DNA of 49,548 nt from Anaeromyces robustus (GCA_002104895.1 MCFG01000341.1:27501-77048), one strand, 5' to 3'. Shown: positions 11,010 to 24,479, counted from the first letter of the stretch. Made by a program: numbers and translations. Notes: generated by a model from the sequence alone, not told the origin.

Positions 11010-14000
11010 TTACTCTAATATTGTAAATGAATTATTGTTAATATTTTCATCATCATCATTATTTTTAAAATTAAACATATTTAAAGTACCATTACCACCA
11101 TTACCACCATTACCATTCATTGGTTTATTTAAATATTCTGTATAATGATAATCTAAAAGTTTAGTTGAAATTCTATTAACAACACTTGATTTTCGACGTG
11201 ATTGAATAACATCTTCATTTTTAGTAATACTTGTATTACTTGTATTATTATTACTATTACTATTACTATTACTATTACTATTACTATTATTATTGCTATT
11301 ATTAAATTTATATTTATATTTATATTCATATTCATGAGATTGAAATTTATTTTTTAATTTATCAATCATATTTTTTTCATTTTCTTTACTTTGTTGTCGA
11401 GTTAAAATAGAGATAAATTTAATTAAATATAAAAATATATAATTGGATACTGCATAAATAATATAAATACATGTATACATAGCAAAATATTGAATATAAT
11501 TATTATTTTTCATATTATCGATGATCATTAAAATGATAATACATAAAATGTTTATAAACATAGCTGCCATTATAAATCGTAGATCACTATAAAATTCTTT
11601 AATATTCCATTCCAAAAATACTAAAAGAGTTATTAAGAAAATAATAATGTATTTAGAAGCTATCATAGCATTACATACTGTACGTATGAATTTATTAGTA
11701 AATATACAAACTTCATAATATTTTTTATCATTATCCACTCGTAAATCAATAGTATATGGTTTGATTAATATTATTCCATTTAAAATAATATCAAAGGAAA
11801 AAAAGGTAAAGAAAAAAATCCATCGATGATGATTAACCCAATTTGAAAATTTATTTTTTTCAGGAAAATTACCAATTAATTTATATAATATGGGAACAAG
11901 ATTGAAAGTAATACCAATAGATAATAATAATGGTTTTGAATGACATAAAATTAAGGATACTTTACCATATTCTGTTAAAGCTCTAAACATTAAAATAATA
12001 GATCCTAATATAATTAAAAACCAGAAATCACGTGGTAAAAATGAAATAAATGGATAAAACCGTTTTATGAATAATAATGAGGTAGAAGATATCATGACGA
12101 TTAAAATAATTATAATAATAATAAAAATAATTAAACCCAATAATGATTTATCGGTACTTATTGAAAAATAATAAATTTTTTTTAAATCTTCAATTTCATT
12201 TAAAACTTCTGGTATAGTTTTCCTATTTTTATATAAATATTCATAAATAATATTTCGATATTTTAAGGAATAATCATTATAATCTGTAAAATTAGATGGT
12301 CTTGCAAAAGGTTGAAAATTTTTAAATAATGAACAATCAATAATTTTACAAACATCTTCATCCTCATATAAATCTTTTACTGGTGTTAATAATTTTCTTT
12401 CTAAAACTATTTTTTTTTTGTATTTCTATAGAAGTTATATATTCTAAAAATTTTAAAGCTGCATTTCTTTTTTTATTATTTGAAAAAGCACTAATAGCAA
12501 TATTAGTTCCTCCTATAACTGTACTTGAAATACCTTCTTTCCATCCAGGTAATATCGTTATATTATAAATGGGATCAGTATCTGGAAGATACCAATATTT
12601 TAAAAATAATGCATTTTCATTATTACTAAAAAGATTTTCATATATTAATTCATCCACATTTAAAAAAGTTTGATCTATGTATATATAATAAATAATAATA
12701 ATAATAATAATAATAATATATAAAAAATTTTTTTTTTTAATTTTTTTTAATTTTTTATTAATTTTTTTTTATTTTTTATTTTTTCAATTTTTTTTTTTTT
12801 ATTTTTAAATTTTTAATTTTTAATATTTAATAATAATAAAAAAAAATTAAATACCTGAAGATACTTCATCTTTTAAAGTTTTAATCATTTCTAATGCATT
12901 CACTGTTTCTTGACTTCTTACTACTGGAAATGTTGAATTTTCTGAATTTCTATAGGAATAAATAAATTCATAAAGTGAACAAGTTCCTACTTCATTTTCT
13001 ATGTATTTTTTTTTTTAAATAAAAAAATTAATTAATTAATTAATAACTAAATTCTTTTTTTTTTGTATAGTATTGAAAAAAAAATTCTACCTGGAAATAA
13101 TCCATTATATATAATTAAATCATTATTATTATTTAATATTTTTTCTTGTTCTTTGATATACTTTGTTGTATTTAAAAGTTCATCCCACGTTGTAGGTATT
13201 TTTTTATTATATTTATTTAAAATTGAAGTATTAGAAAATAAAACTGAAAAATCTAATGTTACAGGCTAAATAATAAAGAAGAAATAATTATAGAATATAT
13301 TAAATAAAAAAATATATATAAATACAGATAAAGTATTAAAAAAAAATTATTTTTTTACAATTTATATATATATATTTTATTATTCTATTTTTTATAATCT
13401 AATGTCTATAAATATATATAAATATATATGTATGTTTATGAATATGAGTAGTAATATTATATTACCAATCCAACTAATTTATTATTTAAATAACAAACTT
13501 CAAAAATTATTTTTTCATTATAAATATTTATATGTTCTTTTGATAAATATTGACTTAAATCAATGAAATAAGATCCTAATTGAGGTGTATAAACACTATC
13601 ATAAAAATAAATATCATATAAATTAGATTTTTTTTTAAGATAAGTTTCTTGGGTATATAAAAAACCAGATTTATTTTCCAATGTTGCATTATGTCTAGTA
13701 AAAAGATTTAAATATATGGTAATATTTAAATTAGTTTCTTTTGAAAATTGGTTAAAATCATCAATTAATGATTGATATATATGTAAATCTTCATTATATT
13801 CATATCCTATTGCATTTATTACAGTTATATTTGATTCATTTTGTACATATTCTATACTTTCTGTTGTATTTGATTTTTTCAATGCATTTCCTTTATCTTA
13901 TATTAATAATATATATATTTTAATAATTAAATAATCAATCATTAATAATTAAATAATTATTAATTGATAAAAATTAATAATAGATAATTATTAGACAAAC

Positions 14001-14151
14001 ATATAAAATATATTATATATATATAATATATAACAGTGAATATTTAAATATATGAAAAAAATAACTTAAAAAAAAATTTTTTTTTTCTTTTACTTATATT
14101 AAAAATAGTAAATATAAAAAAATTAATTATTATCAGTTTTAATATTATCAT
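11010..14151 (-). CDS. SBP-7TM class C receptor-like protein, five exons, +1 frameshift in last exon
   Basis: Proposed exons are 14151-14094, 13896-13466, 13265-13091, 12998-12855 and 12674-11010, with introns of 197, 200, 92 and 180 bp. Exon phases match the paralogue at 3038-5917. The signal peptide is MIILKLIIINFFIFTIF. The solute-binding part and seven TM segments follow in the same order, with matching motifs ('YNGLFPGENEVGTC', 'ILPGWKEGISSTVIGG', 'LCHSKPLLLSIGITF'). The tail has (Asn-Ser)n and Gly-Asn-Gly repeats coded by triplet repeats. The exons sum to 2473 nt, one more than a multiple of three. The excess is in an A10 run at 12410-12419 of the minus strand, where the frame passes from '...IEIQKKN' into the +1 frame 'VLERKLLTPVKDLYEDEDVC'. 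Removing one A would give 823 codons. Everything downstream is open and conserved, so a homopolymer sequencing error is likelier than true loss. Confidence 0.8.
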
Positions 14152-14623
14152 TTTATTTTATTGTTATATATTAATATAATTATGATAATAATATATCATT
14201 TTTTTTTTAAATTTGTTTTTATTATTGAAAACTCGAGATTCCTTTTTTTTTTTTTTTTTTTATTTTTTTTAACTTTGATACTATATTATATAATTATACA
14301 ATATTCTTAACTTTTTTTTTTTTTTTTCTTTAAAAAGAATAAAAATTTAATTGTTAAAAAATTATATTAACTTTAATAATTAATTAAAAATATTAAAATA
14401 TTAAAATATTAAAATAAAAATATAATCTAAATAAAGTATAATTTTTATAAAAAAAAAAAATTAATCCGTATCATCTTTAAAAAATATTAAACTTAAATAT
14501 AATTTAATTACATATATATATATATATATAAAAAGATCAATATTTTTTTTTAAATATTTTTTTTTTACGTAATTAAATTTTATAAGTTTTAAGTTAAATC
14601 TAATTATATCAATATATATAATC

Positions 14624-14668
<45 letters not shown>

Positions 14669-14792
14669 GATTTAATTAAAAAAAATATTAATAGGAAACA
14701 TACTTAGTTTTCTGTTAAGTACAATATCAAAAGCAAAATAAATAGTATTTAATTTATAAAAAAATATCTTTTATTATTATTATTAATTATTA

Positions 14793-14827
<35 letters not shown>

Positions 14828-15330
14828 TATTATTATTATTATAATTTTTATTATTTTTATAAAAATAATAAAAATAATAAAAATAAAAATTTTGATAATT
14901 TATTTACAAACTCTTAATATGAATATGTAGAATTATAAATCACTTTGTAAAAAATAATAATAATAATAATAATAAATAATAAATAATAATGGTGATATTT
15001 ATTATTATAATTATTAATATTTAATATCATAATTTATCAATTCTACCTTTAATAGTCAATTGTATTTTTAATATGGATGTTATAGATGTGTTTGTACCAT
15101 TCGAATTTATTGTTTTTTTTTTTTTTTTTTTTTTTTTGTTTTTTTTTTTTTTTTTAGACTAAACATTAATCTTTAATGTAATCTGTATGTCACATCACAT
15201 GTATGACATGTATGCATGTATATTTAATTTAAATTTAAATTTAAAATTAAATTAAATAATTTTAAATAAAGTAAAAAAGAATACATAATACAAGAAATGT
15301 AAAAATAAATACAAGGAATAAAAGATACAA

Positions 15331-15365
<35 letters not shown>

Positions 15366-16675
15366 ATTTTGTATTCTTTTAAGAAATTTTTTTAGTTCTT
15401 TCTTAATGTGAATCTTTTATAAATTAGTCTTAGTTTATAGTATTAAAATAAATAAAAAGATATAAAAATTATATAAGAGAAAATAAAAAATTTTTTTAAT
15501 TTATGTATATTCTCATATAAAGTTATATTACTCTTCTACCAAGTACACTCTCTTTTAATATGAAATTATTAAATCTCTATGCACAATAGTTTAACTTTTT
15601 TATACAATTAAATTCTCTCACTTTTCTTACTATTACATGATAATCAATTTGTACAATATTTTCTTACATATAACGCTAACAACAAATTTAAAAATATAAA
15701 GAGCAACAAAATAATAAACAAAATATATTTTACTACTCACACAACCATTTTTTTTTCTTAAATTGTAAAAAAAAAGATAAAATAAATAATTTTTTTTTAA
15801 AATTCCAACTTAGAATTAAGAATTATTCGTTAAAGGTACGAGATTTTTTAATTCATGAATAAATAAATAAGGCATATTATATATATATATTTTCTAAACA
15901 AGATTCTTTTATTTTAATATAAATAAAAACACTTAAAATATATTAAAGTAAAAATATATATATATATACATATATATATATTATATTTTGATTTTTTTTC
16001 TTTTTTTAATTTTTATTTTCATTTTAAATATCTATTGTTATTTTTCTTTTTTATTAATTTTTATATTTAATTTTTATTTTTTATTTTTTATTTATTTTTA
16101 ATTTTTATTATTTTATTTTTTTTTTTATTTTTATTTTTTAAATATTTTTTTTATTATTTTATATTTAAAAATACTTAATATAAATTATTATCTAAAAACA
16201 AATAAAAATGAATATTTATTATTCATAATAAAAAAAAATTAAAAGAAAAAGGTTTTGTTTTTTCTTTTTTTTTTTTTTTTCTTTTTTATTTTTTATATAT
16301 ATTTTTTAATATATTATTGTAATAAAAAAATAAATATATTTTAGACTATAAATTAGATTTAAAAAAAAATTCTTATATTATATTTCATATATATATATGA
16401 TATATAATATATAATATTGAATTATTTAATTGATTATAATAAAATTAATGAGATAATAAAAAAAAATTACTAAATATCACTTCCAATCTTCTTTTCTTCA
16501 ACTATTTTAAAACTTTCAAAGTTTATTTGAAAAGAAAATGGATTAATAATATATATAAATTATTTTATATATATTTATATATAATTATAATTATTATTAT
16601 TTTTTTATTTTTATTTTTATATATATATATTTGTTTTATTATTTGCTTGTTTGCTTATATTTTTATTTTCTTTCT
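14152..16675. other. long gene-free AT-rich spacer
   Basis: This separates the receptor promoter side from the 3' end of the Ecl1-like gene. It contains (ATA)n at 14624-14662, (ATT)n near 14795-14840, a T run with one G at 15113-15156 and (AT)n at about 15331-15362. Around 15170-15220 is a short ACATGTATGACATGTATGCATG-like segment. No supported gene, RNA or promoter. Confidence 0.5.
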
Positions 16676-17296
16676 TTAATACTCATAAAGTGAGATATCA
16701 TCATCTTCTTCAATTTTATTCCATGGATAATATGGTTCTTTAACAGCTAAACCACTCTTATTCAAACAATTATTTGAACTTGAGCTACTACCCATGATCA
16801 TAGTATCAGCAGAACTAGAATAGGAACTATCATCTGAAGAAGCGGATGAAAAAGATCCTCTGAAACCATTGGTAAATTCAATATGACGACTTCTATTATG
16901 TGTTTCATTTGTATTAATAGTTAATTTTGGTTTACTTTGATGAGTTTTTAATATATTGGTATTTTGATTAATCCATTGACTTAATCCACTTGAGAGGCAT
17001 GGATTATAGAAACCAGAATCATAACTTGGTCTATTTCTAAACTTTAAATCATTACCTTGATAATATAAAAGTTTTCCTGGATTATTCAAATATTTTGAAG
17101 AATTAGTATAGGAAGTTGGACTACTTTGTCCACTAATAATACTATCATTATCATTAAATGATCCATAATCAGAGGATGGTGAAGAGCTGTACTGTTTGCA
17201 ATTCTTTTCATCATGATTTCTGCACTGTGAGGAGCAGTATAATTCCCCATTAGTTTGCTTACCACAATTTAAACACCAATTTGTATCAATATCCAT
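16676..17296 (-). CDS. Ecl1-like zinc-binding protein (fungal life-span/stress factor family)
   Basis: Single-exon gene of 206 residues starting at an ATG (17296-17294). The N-terminus has Cys8, Cys11, Cys21 and Cys25 in the arrangement C-x2-C-x9-YCS-x2-C with 'NGELYCSSQC'. This is the signature of the Ecl1/2/3 zinc-binding family, fungal proteins linked to extension of chronological life span and to stress and starvation responses. The rest is low-complexity and Ser/Asn-rich ('SSASSDDSSYSSSAD'), likely disordered and phosphorylatable, with an acidic C-terminus ending 'EEDDDISLYEY'. Family members are often small with only the N-terminal motif conserved, which fits. Composition is clearly coding compared with the flanks. 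An AGGGG/CCCCT stress-element-like pentamer lies ~110 bp upstream. Assignment rests on the cysteine motif only. Confidence 0.72.
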   Translation of the reverse strand: MDIDTNWCLNCGKQTNGELYCSSQCRNHDEKNCKQYSSSPSSDYGSFNDNDSIISGQSSPTSYTNSSKYLNNPGKLLYYQGNDLKFRNRPSYDSGFYNPCLSSGLSQWINQNTNILKTHQSKPKLTINTNETHNRSRHIEFTNGFRGSFSSASSDDSSYSSSADTMIMGSSSSSNNCLNKSGLAVKEPYYPWNKIEEDDDISLYEY

Positions 17297-17923
17297 TTTT
17301 TTTAATAGTTTGTTTATTTTTAGTAAAAAAAAAAATTTGTTATATAGGTTTTGTTTTTAGAAAAAAAAATAGTTTATTTTTTTGCTTGAGTAATTATTTT
17401 ACATAAGGGGTAACAAATAACTTTTTATTTATTATCTTTTCTAATATTATTTGTTAATTTTTTATTATATATTTGCTTTTTTATTAAGCTTTTAATAGAT
17501 CTATTAAAATTATATAATAAAAATATATATTATTAGTATTATTAATACTTATATATTATTACGTTTTTTATTATTTATGAAAATATATTTTCATATATTA
17601 AATAATAATAAATAATAAATAAAAATTTACCTTTAAACTTTTTTTATTGCTATCGTTATTGCTTTTTTTTATTTTTTATTTTTTATAATATACTATTATT
17701 ATTAGGTTTATTTAAAAAAAATAATTTTTTTTTTGTTTTTTTTTTTCACTTTTAAAATATTTTATATATCTTTTTTAATAATAAATAAAAAGAATTTTTA
17801 TATATATTATTTAATTACTTTTATAAAAAATTATTTATTTTTTTTATTAATGTATTATTATTTTTTTTTACTTCTATAAATTAAATTAAAAATAAAATTA
17901 AGTTTTTAAAAATTTAAATAAAA
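17297..17923. other. upstream region of the Ecl1-like gene
   Basis: This AT-rich region presumably contains the promoter and 5' leader of the minus-strand gene. Apart from the CCCCT pentamer, no element stands out. Confidence 0.4.
17406..17410 (-). promoter_or_regulatory. possible stress-response element (CCCCT)
   Basis: AGGGG on the plus strand, CCCCT on the gene strand, 110 bp before the Ecl1-like start codon. This pentamer is the yeast STRE core bound by Msn2/4-type factors. A run of four Gs is rare in this DNA, but a single site proves nothing. Confidence 0.2.
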
Positions 17924-18010
17924 TTAATTAATATCAATTTCTGATTTTTGCTTGAAATTAATACTAGTAGATTCAGAATTTAAATTGATAATAGTTGTAT
18001 TGTTGTTCAT
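17924..18010 (-). CDS. small ORF, 28 codons, unknown
   Basis: An ATG at 18010-18008 opens a 28-residue frame to TAA at 17926-17924. The peptide begins MNNNTTIINLNSES and ends FKQKSEIDIN. The base composition of this stretch is visibly less AT-extreme than the flanks and resembles coding DNA. It lies 627 bp upstream of the Ecl1-like start on the same strand, so it could be an upstream ORF or separate first exon of that transcript, an independent micropeptide, or a gene remnant. No splice donor is obvious at its end. No family recognised. Confidence 0.3.
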   Translation of the reverse strand: MNNNTTIINLNSESTSINFKQKSEIDIN

Positions 18011-20628
18011 CTTATTAAAGTTAATTAAATTTATTCTAAACACTTTTTTTTATTTTAATATATAGTTTTATAGAAAATTATATATTTAATTTGCTTTTTT
18101 TTTGTTTTATTTAATAAAAAAAAATATATCTTTTTTTAGTATAAAAAAATAAAATACAAATTGAATTTTTAAAAAAAAAAAAAATTTAAAAATCAGGGAA
18201 ATTTTTAATCTATTTATATAATTTTGTGGAAAAATAAAAGATAAAAGTATTATAAATATTTTTATAAATATTATAAATATATAAATAAAGCTATATAGAA
18301 AAAATTAAATGAATAATAAATAATAAAATAAATAAATTATTAATGATAAATTCAATAAAAATTAAATAAATAAATACATAAATAAATAATTTAATCATTA
18401 TATATAAATATAATAATATATAATTATATATAATTTTTAAAATATGAATATATATTATATATATAATAATAATATATAATTTTTAGTAATATTAATAATA
18501 TATATAATATATAATATTATTATTCAAATTATTATTATTATTATTATATATAAAACTTTTTATATTAATTTTATTATTATATATTTATTAATTAATAAAT
18601 ATTTTATTAAAATATAAGAAAATATAAATAAGTATTACATAGTATATTAATAATTAATTTTAAATATATTATTTTATATACTTAACAATATAACCTATTA
18701 CATTAAAAATTTCATATTAATAAATCTATAATAATAAATAATAATTATAAATTTTAGTTTATGAAATGGAATATATTAAAAATAACAATAAAGATTAATA
18801 TTAATATTAAAAATAAAAATTAATATTTAATAATATAAATTTTATATTTATTTTTTTTTTAAAAATAATAAAAATGTCAAAAAAAGTTTTATTATAAAAA
18901 AAATAAAAATTTATAATTAATATATAGTTATATATTATTTATATATATTAAATTAAATTATTTATTATAAAACTTAATAGTATTAATATATATATTATAT
19001 ATATAGAGTATAATATATATTAAATAATAAATTTTAATAATTTTTAAGGGATTGATAATACATTTTTTTTACATTTTATATTTTATATTTCTTCTATACT
19101 ATTAATTAAGTTTAATATATATTATAATATAGTTAAAGTATATATTTATTAAAATTTAAAAATTAATTGAAGTGTATAAACTAATTTTTAATTAAAAAAT
19201 ATATATATTAATATATTATGAAATGTAATGTAATACATTATATTTAAATTTTAATAAATAAATAATTTAAAAAAATAAAGAATGACTTTATTTTTAATAA
19301 AAATTTTAATAAATAAACTTTTTCCCAATTTTTTATATTAATAAAATTATGAATATATATTACAAATTAATTGATAAATACACTTTAATATAATAAATAA
19401 TTTAAATTATTATATTCGGAATATAAGACAAAATATTTTCCATTAAAAATTTATTGTTTATTTTTTCATATTTCTAATAAAAAATAAAAATAAAAATAAA
19501 AAAAAAAATAAATATTATTAATATATAATAGACTGCCAACGCCAAATGAAAAAAACTCAATAAATAAATAAATAATAAATAAATAAATATTTTATACTAA
19601 ATTTAATTATTATCACACATTTAATAAATAAATAAATAAATAAATAAGTAAATAAATAAATTAAATAAATTAAATAAAAGCATTTCTTATAGAAATATAA
19701 ACTCATATTGTGAAATAAGAATTAACAAATACTTAGAAATAAAAATCTATTTAAAAATAATACAAGTAGAATGAATACAATTGAAATGAAGCGGTCATAA
19801 TTAAATATATAAGAATATTTAGTTTTTTTATTAAGTTGTATTATACTAATTATTACTTTATCATTATTGTTTTATTATACTAATAATTTCTTAATTATTT
19901 TTTATTATTATAATTAATTATTTTTTATTATTTATAATATTATTTAATATTATTTATAATATTACTAACTATTATTATTATAATTTATTATTATTATTAT
20001 TATTATTATGACTTATTTTATTAAATATTATTATTTATTAATTATTAATTATTATTTATTATTTATTATTTATTATTTATTATTTATTATTTATTATTTA
20101 TTATTATTTATTATTATTTATTATTTATTTTATTTGAAATAAAAAAAGATGCCAATTGTCCAATAACTCTAATAATTTTTTATATTGGCATAATATAATG
20201 TATTAAATTATAATAAATATAAAAAATATATTTTTATTTATTTTTATATATATTAAAATATTAAAATATTTTCTATTGACAATAATATTTTCCATAAATT
20301 TTCAAATTAAATTTAGTTTAATAAATATATTTTTATTAAATTCATTATATTAATAATATATTATATTATATAAAGTTTTTTATTTTTATTTAAATAATTA
20401 AAAATACTAAGAAATATTAAGAAATATAAAGAAAAATTATGAAATATTATGAAATATTATGAAAATATTATGAAATAGTTATAATTATTATTTATTTATT
20501 ATTATTTATTATTTATTATTAATTAATAATAAATAATAAATAATTAATAATTAATAATTAATATTATAATTAATATTATAATTAATATTATAATTAATAA
20601 TAATTCTCAATTTCCATTTACTTAGTAT

Positions 20629-20663
<35 letters not shown>

Positions 20664-20686
20664 GTAAGCGTTTTTTTTTTTTTATC
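18011..20686. other. gene-free AT-rich stretch
   Basis: About 2.7 kb of short AT repeats, including (AAAT)n near 19620-19675, (TTATTTA)n near 20045-20130 and (TTTA)n at about 20629-20662. No supported coding frame or RNA. Confidence 0.5.
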
Positions 20687-21490
20687 CTATTTTATATTAT
20701 TATTATTATTCAATTTTTTTTTAAAATAACACAAGTAAGCTTTTGTTGATATGTTATTGACACATTTAAAAACATCAGATTTTTTTTTATTTATTGGAAA
20801 AAAAAAGTACAGGAAAAAAGGAAAATAAAATAATGATAATAATAATAAAGACTTCATATTATTATTAATAATAATCCTTAATATTATAAACAATGATAAT
20901 GATATATATTACAAACTCTTTTTTTTTTTTTTTTGTTCTTATTTTTTTTTAAAAAAAAAAAATTAGGAGAAAATTTCTTATAAGCTTTTTTTTATTGTGG
21001 TACTACATGAAATAAATAATAATAAATTTTAATTAAAAATTAACTAAATCTAAATGGAATTAAATCCATTAATAATAAATCTATTTTATTAATTATTAAT
21101 TATTAATTATTAATTATTTATTATTTATTATTTATTATATTTATTTTATTAAAAAAATAATTTTTATTACTAATCTAAATTGGCTTTTAATAAAATATTT
21201 ATGATAACTGGAAATGAATATCTTTAAAGTAACTATAATATTATGGTATTGATATTTAGAATATAATAATAATAATTTAATATCAAAAAAAATCTACTTT
21301 TTTTTTTTTTTGATACTAAAATATTATTATATTCTAAGTATCAATTCTTTGGCAATAAAATCTAAAACTACTTTTATATTTTATTGTCAAGAATTAATAC
21401 TTCTAATTATTATTATTAATTATTAATTATTATTATATTACTATTAATTATTATTAAACTTTAATAATTTTTTTTCTAATAAAATTAAAT

Positions 21491-21566
<76 letters not shown>

Positions 21567-22194
21567 CGTTTTTATTTACTTATTTATATAATATTTAATA
21601 TTTCCTTTTATGTTAATATTAAAAGATGAATATATCATGTTATATTATTTATATTATTTATATTAATATATTAATAATAATTATTTTTATTTATTTAATA
21701 ATTATTTAATAATGATATAATAATATTTTATTATTAAATAATAATTTCATACTTTATTTTTGTGTTACCTTTCTCATGATAATTTATTTATTAATTTATT
21801 TATTTATTTTTGTTGCTGTTTTTTACAATAAATGTAAAAGTATGATAATACGTATTGTACATTACATCTTTATAAAATTAAATCAAATCCTAATTATTAT
21901 TTATAATAAAATTATATTTTATATTTTATAATATAATAAAACTATATTACTAAAAATTTCTATTTTTTTTATTGGATAATTCTTAACAAATTATTTCAAA
22001 TTATGATGAAATGAAATTGTTATTAAAGAGTTAATAAAACAAATAAAAACATAATTTATTATTATTATTTCATAATGCTAATGTAATTAACAAATAATAT
22101 TATTGTATACATTAAATGATGTATACAACTTAAACTCCTTTTTTTTTTTTTTAAAAAAAAAATAAAAAAAAAATTTAAAATTTTTATTTTAATC
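20687..22194. other. gene-free stretch with inverted repeats and (TTTA)n
   Basis: A long (TTTA)n microsatellite runs at about 21491-21567. A nested imperfect inverted repeat spans 21247-21345 (left arm about 21247-21292, right arm about 21303-21345, each ending in a T/A run). A second stem follows at about 21346-21393 (TTCTTTGGCAATAAAAT against ATTTTATTGTCAAGAA). The open frame at 20687-20893 (-) is low-complexity and not supported as a gene. Confidence 0.5.
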
Positions 22195-22231
22195 AATGTT
22201 TCATCAATTATTTATTAATTGATGAAACATT
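22195..22231. repeat. perfect hairpin, 16-bp arms, 5-base loop
   Basis: The arms AATGTTTCATCAATTA (22195-22210) and its reverse complement (22216-22231) flank TTTAT. Followed by a T-rich stretch ~80 bp later. Confidence 0.8.
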
Positions 22232-22672
22232 ATGCTTTTACTTTTGGTTTTGGTTTTGTATTTTATTTAAAAATAGAATGCTTAAAAAAAATAAAAATAA
22301 AAAATAAAAAAAAAACTTTTTTTTTATAATTCTAAGATGTAAATAAAAATCTTTAATAAAATAATTTAAAAAGAATTAATCTAAATAATTATTTAAATAA
22401 ATAAATAAATGATTTTGCTTATTATTAATTCAAAATTCTTTAAAGCTATAATAAAATTTTTATAAATACATAAATAAATATTAAAAAAAAAAATAAAAGA
22501 TTTAACTTTTAAATTTATAAATAATAATAAAGAAAATAATTAATTAATAAAAGAAGAAAAAAAAAGTGAGAGAGAAAGAGAGATTAACATTTAAAATAAA
22601 ATAAGGGGGAATAAATTTAAAATTTTATGATATTTATTTTACAATATTATTTGTTATTTATTAATTTTATTT

Positions 22673-22728
<56 letters not shown>

Positions 22729-24044
22729 GGTTTTAATTATTTTTTATTTTTATTTTATTTGATTAATTGTAACAAATCAAATCAAATTCAATAAAATAAA
22801 AAAACTCATAATAAAAAAATTAGAAAACTTAATTTTTTATTAAAAGTAAAAAAAAAAAAAGTTTGTCATCCACCCTATTTTTTTTTATTTATTTAATTAA
22901 ACTCCTATATTATAATTTTTTATACTCTTTTTTTTTTTTTTATTTTATTTTATTTATGTTATGTTATGTTATTACATGTTTTTTTTTTTTTTTGTTTACT
23001 ATTTATTATTTATTTTATTATAAAAATCACTTCATTTTTTTTTATCATTACTGCACTTTTCCTATTAATGTAATAATAATAATAAAAAAAGGTGGTGTGT
23101 GTGTGATGTTAAAGCATAATAAATAATAAACTATTTTAATGAATTAATGAATTAATGAATTTCCATTTTAAATATTTAATATTAATATTTAAGTGATGAT
23201 TAATGCATTAATAATTATTTTATTATTATTTTTTAAAATACTTTATTACTTTATTATTTTAATGAAAAAATAAAAAAAATAAAAAAATAAAAATAATCGA
23301 AAATTCTTTTAATTAAAAATAAAGTTTTTAACCTTTTATTAAAGTATTATATTACAATATACTGTATTATATTGTACATTACACTTTTAAATATTAACCA
23401 TAAAGAAAATAAAATTTTTTTTCATTAATTAATATAAATATTTATATTTATATTTATATTTATATTCATTAAATTAATTAATAATCTATTTATTTAATAA
23501 TTATTTTATTTATACATTTACTAATATTAGAGATTTATAGAATTAATTATTGTTTATTCATTTATTAACTTTAATTGTAAATAAATAAATAAATAAAATA
23601 AAATTAAACGAAAATTCTTTTTTTTTTTTTTTTTAAATAATAAAATAATAATAAATAAAATCATAAAATAGAATATTGATTAAATCAAGGTAAATAAAAT
23701 AAAGTTAAAGGTAAATAATAATAAACTACTTATTTATTTGTGAGATTTTTTTTTCTAAAATTTACCTTTTTTGTTTGTTTACCTTGTTTATTTACTTTTT
23801 TGTTTGCTTGCTTGTTTATTTGATTTATTTTGTTTACCTTGTTTACTTTTTTTATTTATTTATTTATTTATTTACTTTTTTTAGTTTGTCTACCTTGTTT
23901 ATTTGCTTACTTTGTTTACTTTTTTTTTATTTATTTACTTTTTTTGTTTGCTTTACTTTGTTTACCTTGTTTACGTTTCTTGTTTATTTATTTGTTTACC
24001 TCGCTTTTCGTTTTTTTTTTTATTATTATTTGATTAAACTATGA
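22232..24044. other. gene-free stretch, including T51 and a decayed TTTACC minisatellite
   Basis: A run of 51 T occupies 22674-22724. Just before it is a purine-rich segment (GTGAGAGAGAAAGAGAGA, 22566-22583). From about 23740 to 24010 a decayed minisatellite built from TTTGTTTACC and TTGTTTATTTAC units runs up to the 3' end of the acetyltransferase gene. Long frames across it are products of the repeat. Confidence 0.5.
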
Positions 24045-24479
24045 TTATTTTGCCCATTTCATTAAATATTCTTTTTCATTATTATTTTCATCAATGGATT
24101 CATTTATTAATTTAAATCCTTCTCTTTCATAAAATCGAATAGCTTTTTCATTTTTCATATAAACTTTTAATTCTAATTTAGAATGTTTTTCCTTACACCA
24201 ATTCAATAATTGTTTGCCTATACCTTGATTTCTCCATTCCTCTTTTACAAAAATTCCTGCAATATAATCTTGTATTAAACCTATAAACCCTAAAATTGGA
24301 TGAGAGGGTTGACTATCATCAATATAAACATAAGTTTCTGCTTGAATTATTGCTTTTTTTACATCATTTTCATTACTTTTCCAATAATCCTTTGGTATAT
24401 AATCATGTGTTTTTATATTAGAATATAACCAAATGGTCATAACTTGATCAATATCTTGTTCATTTAACCTTCTAATCAT
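24045..24479 (-). CDS. GNAT-family N-acetyltransferase, bacterial YjaB/YiaC-like
   Basis: Intronless, 144 residues, ATG at 24479-24477. It looks like a complete small Gcn5-related acetyltransferase, which transfers acetyl from acetyl-CoA to an amine. Motif A is at residues ~74-92 with the pyrophosphate-binding loop R83-N-Q-G-I-G88. Motif B is at ~104-123 ('LKVYMKNEKAIRFYEREGF', with N110 and Y117). The N-terminus 'MIRRLNEQDIDQVMTIWLYS' with 'H25-x-x-I-P-x-D-Y-W' resembles bacterial YiaC/YjaB proteins, which are 140-150 residues long. Substrate is unknown; a protein lysine or a small amine is possible. The bacterial-type architecture, small size and lack of introns suggest horizontal transfer, common in rumen fungi, but codon use has become AT-rich like the host. 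Flanked on both sides by simple repeats. Confidence 0.85.
   Translation of the reverse strand: MIRRLNEQDIDQVMTIWLYSNIKTHDYIPKDYWKSNENDVKKAIIQAETYVYIDDSQPSHPILGFIGLIQDYIAGIFVKEEWRNQGIGKQLLNWCKEKHSKLELKVYMKNEKAIRFYEREGFKLINESIDENNNEKEYLMKWAK

Noticed and set aside
23775-24044. Phe/Leu/Tyr-rich frames of 67-89 residues
   Set aside because: Produced by a TTTACC/TTGTTTA minisatellite; repeat translation, not a membrane protein.
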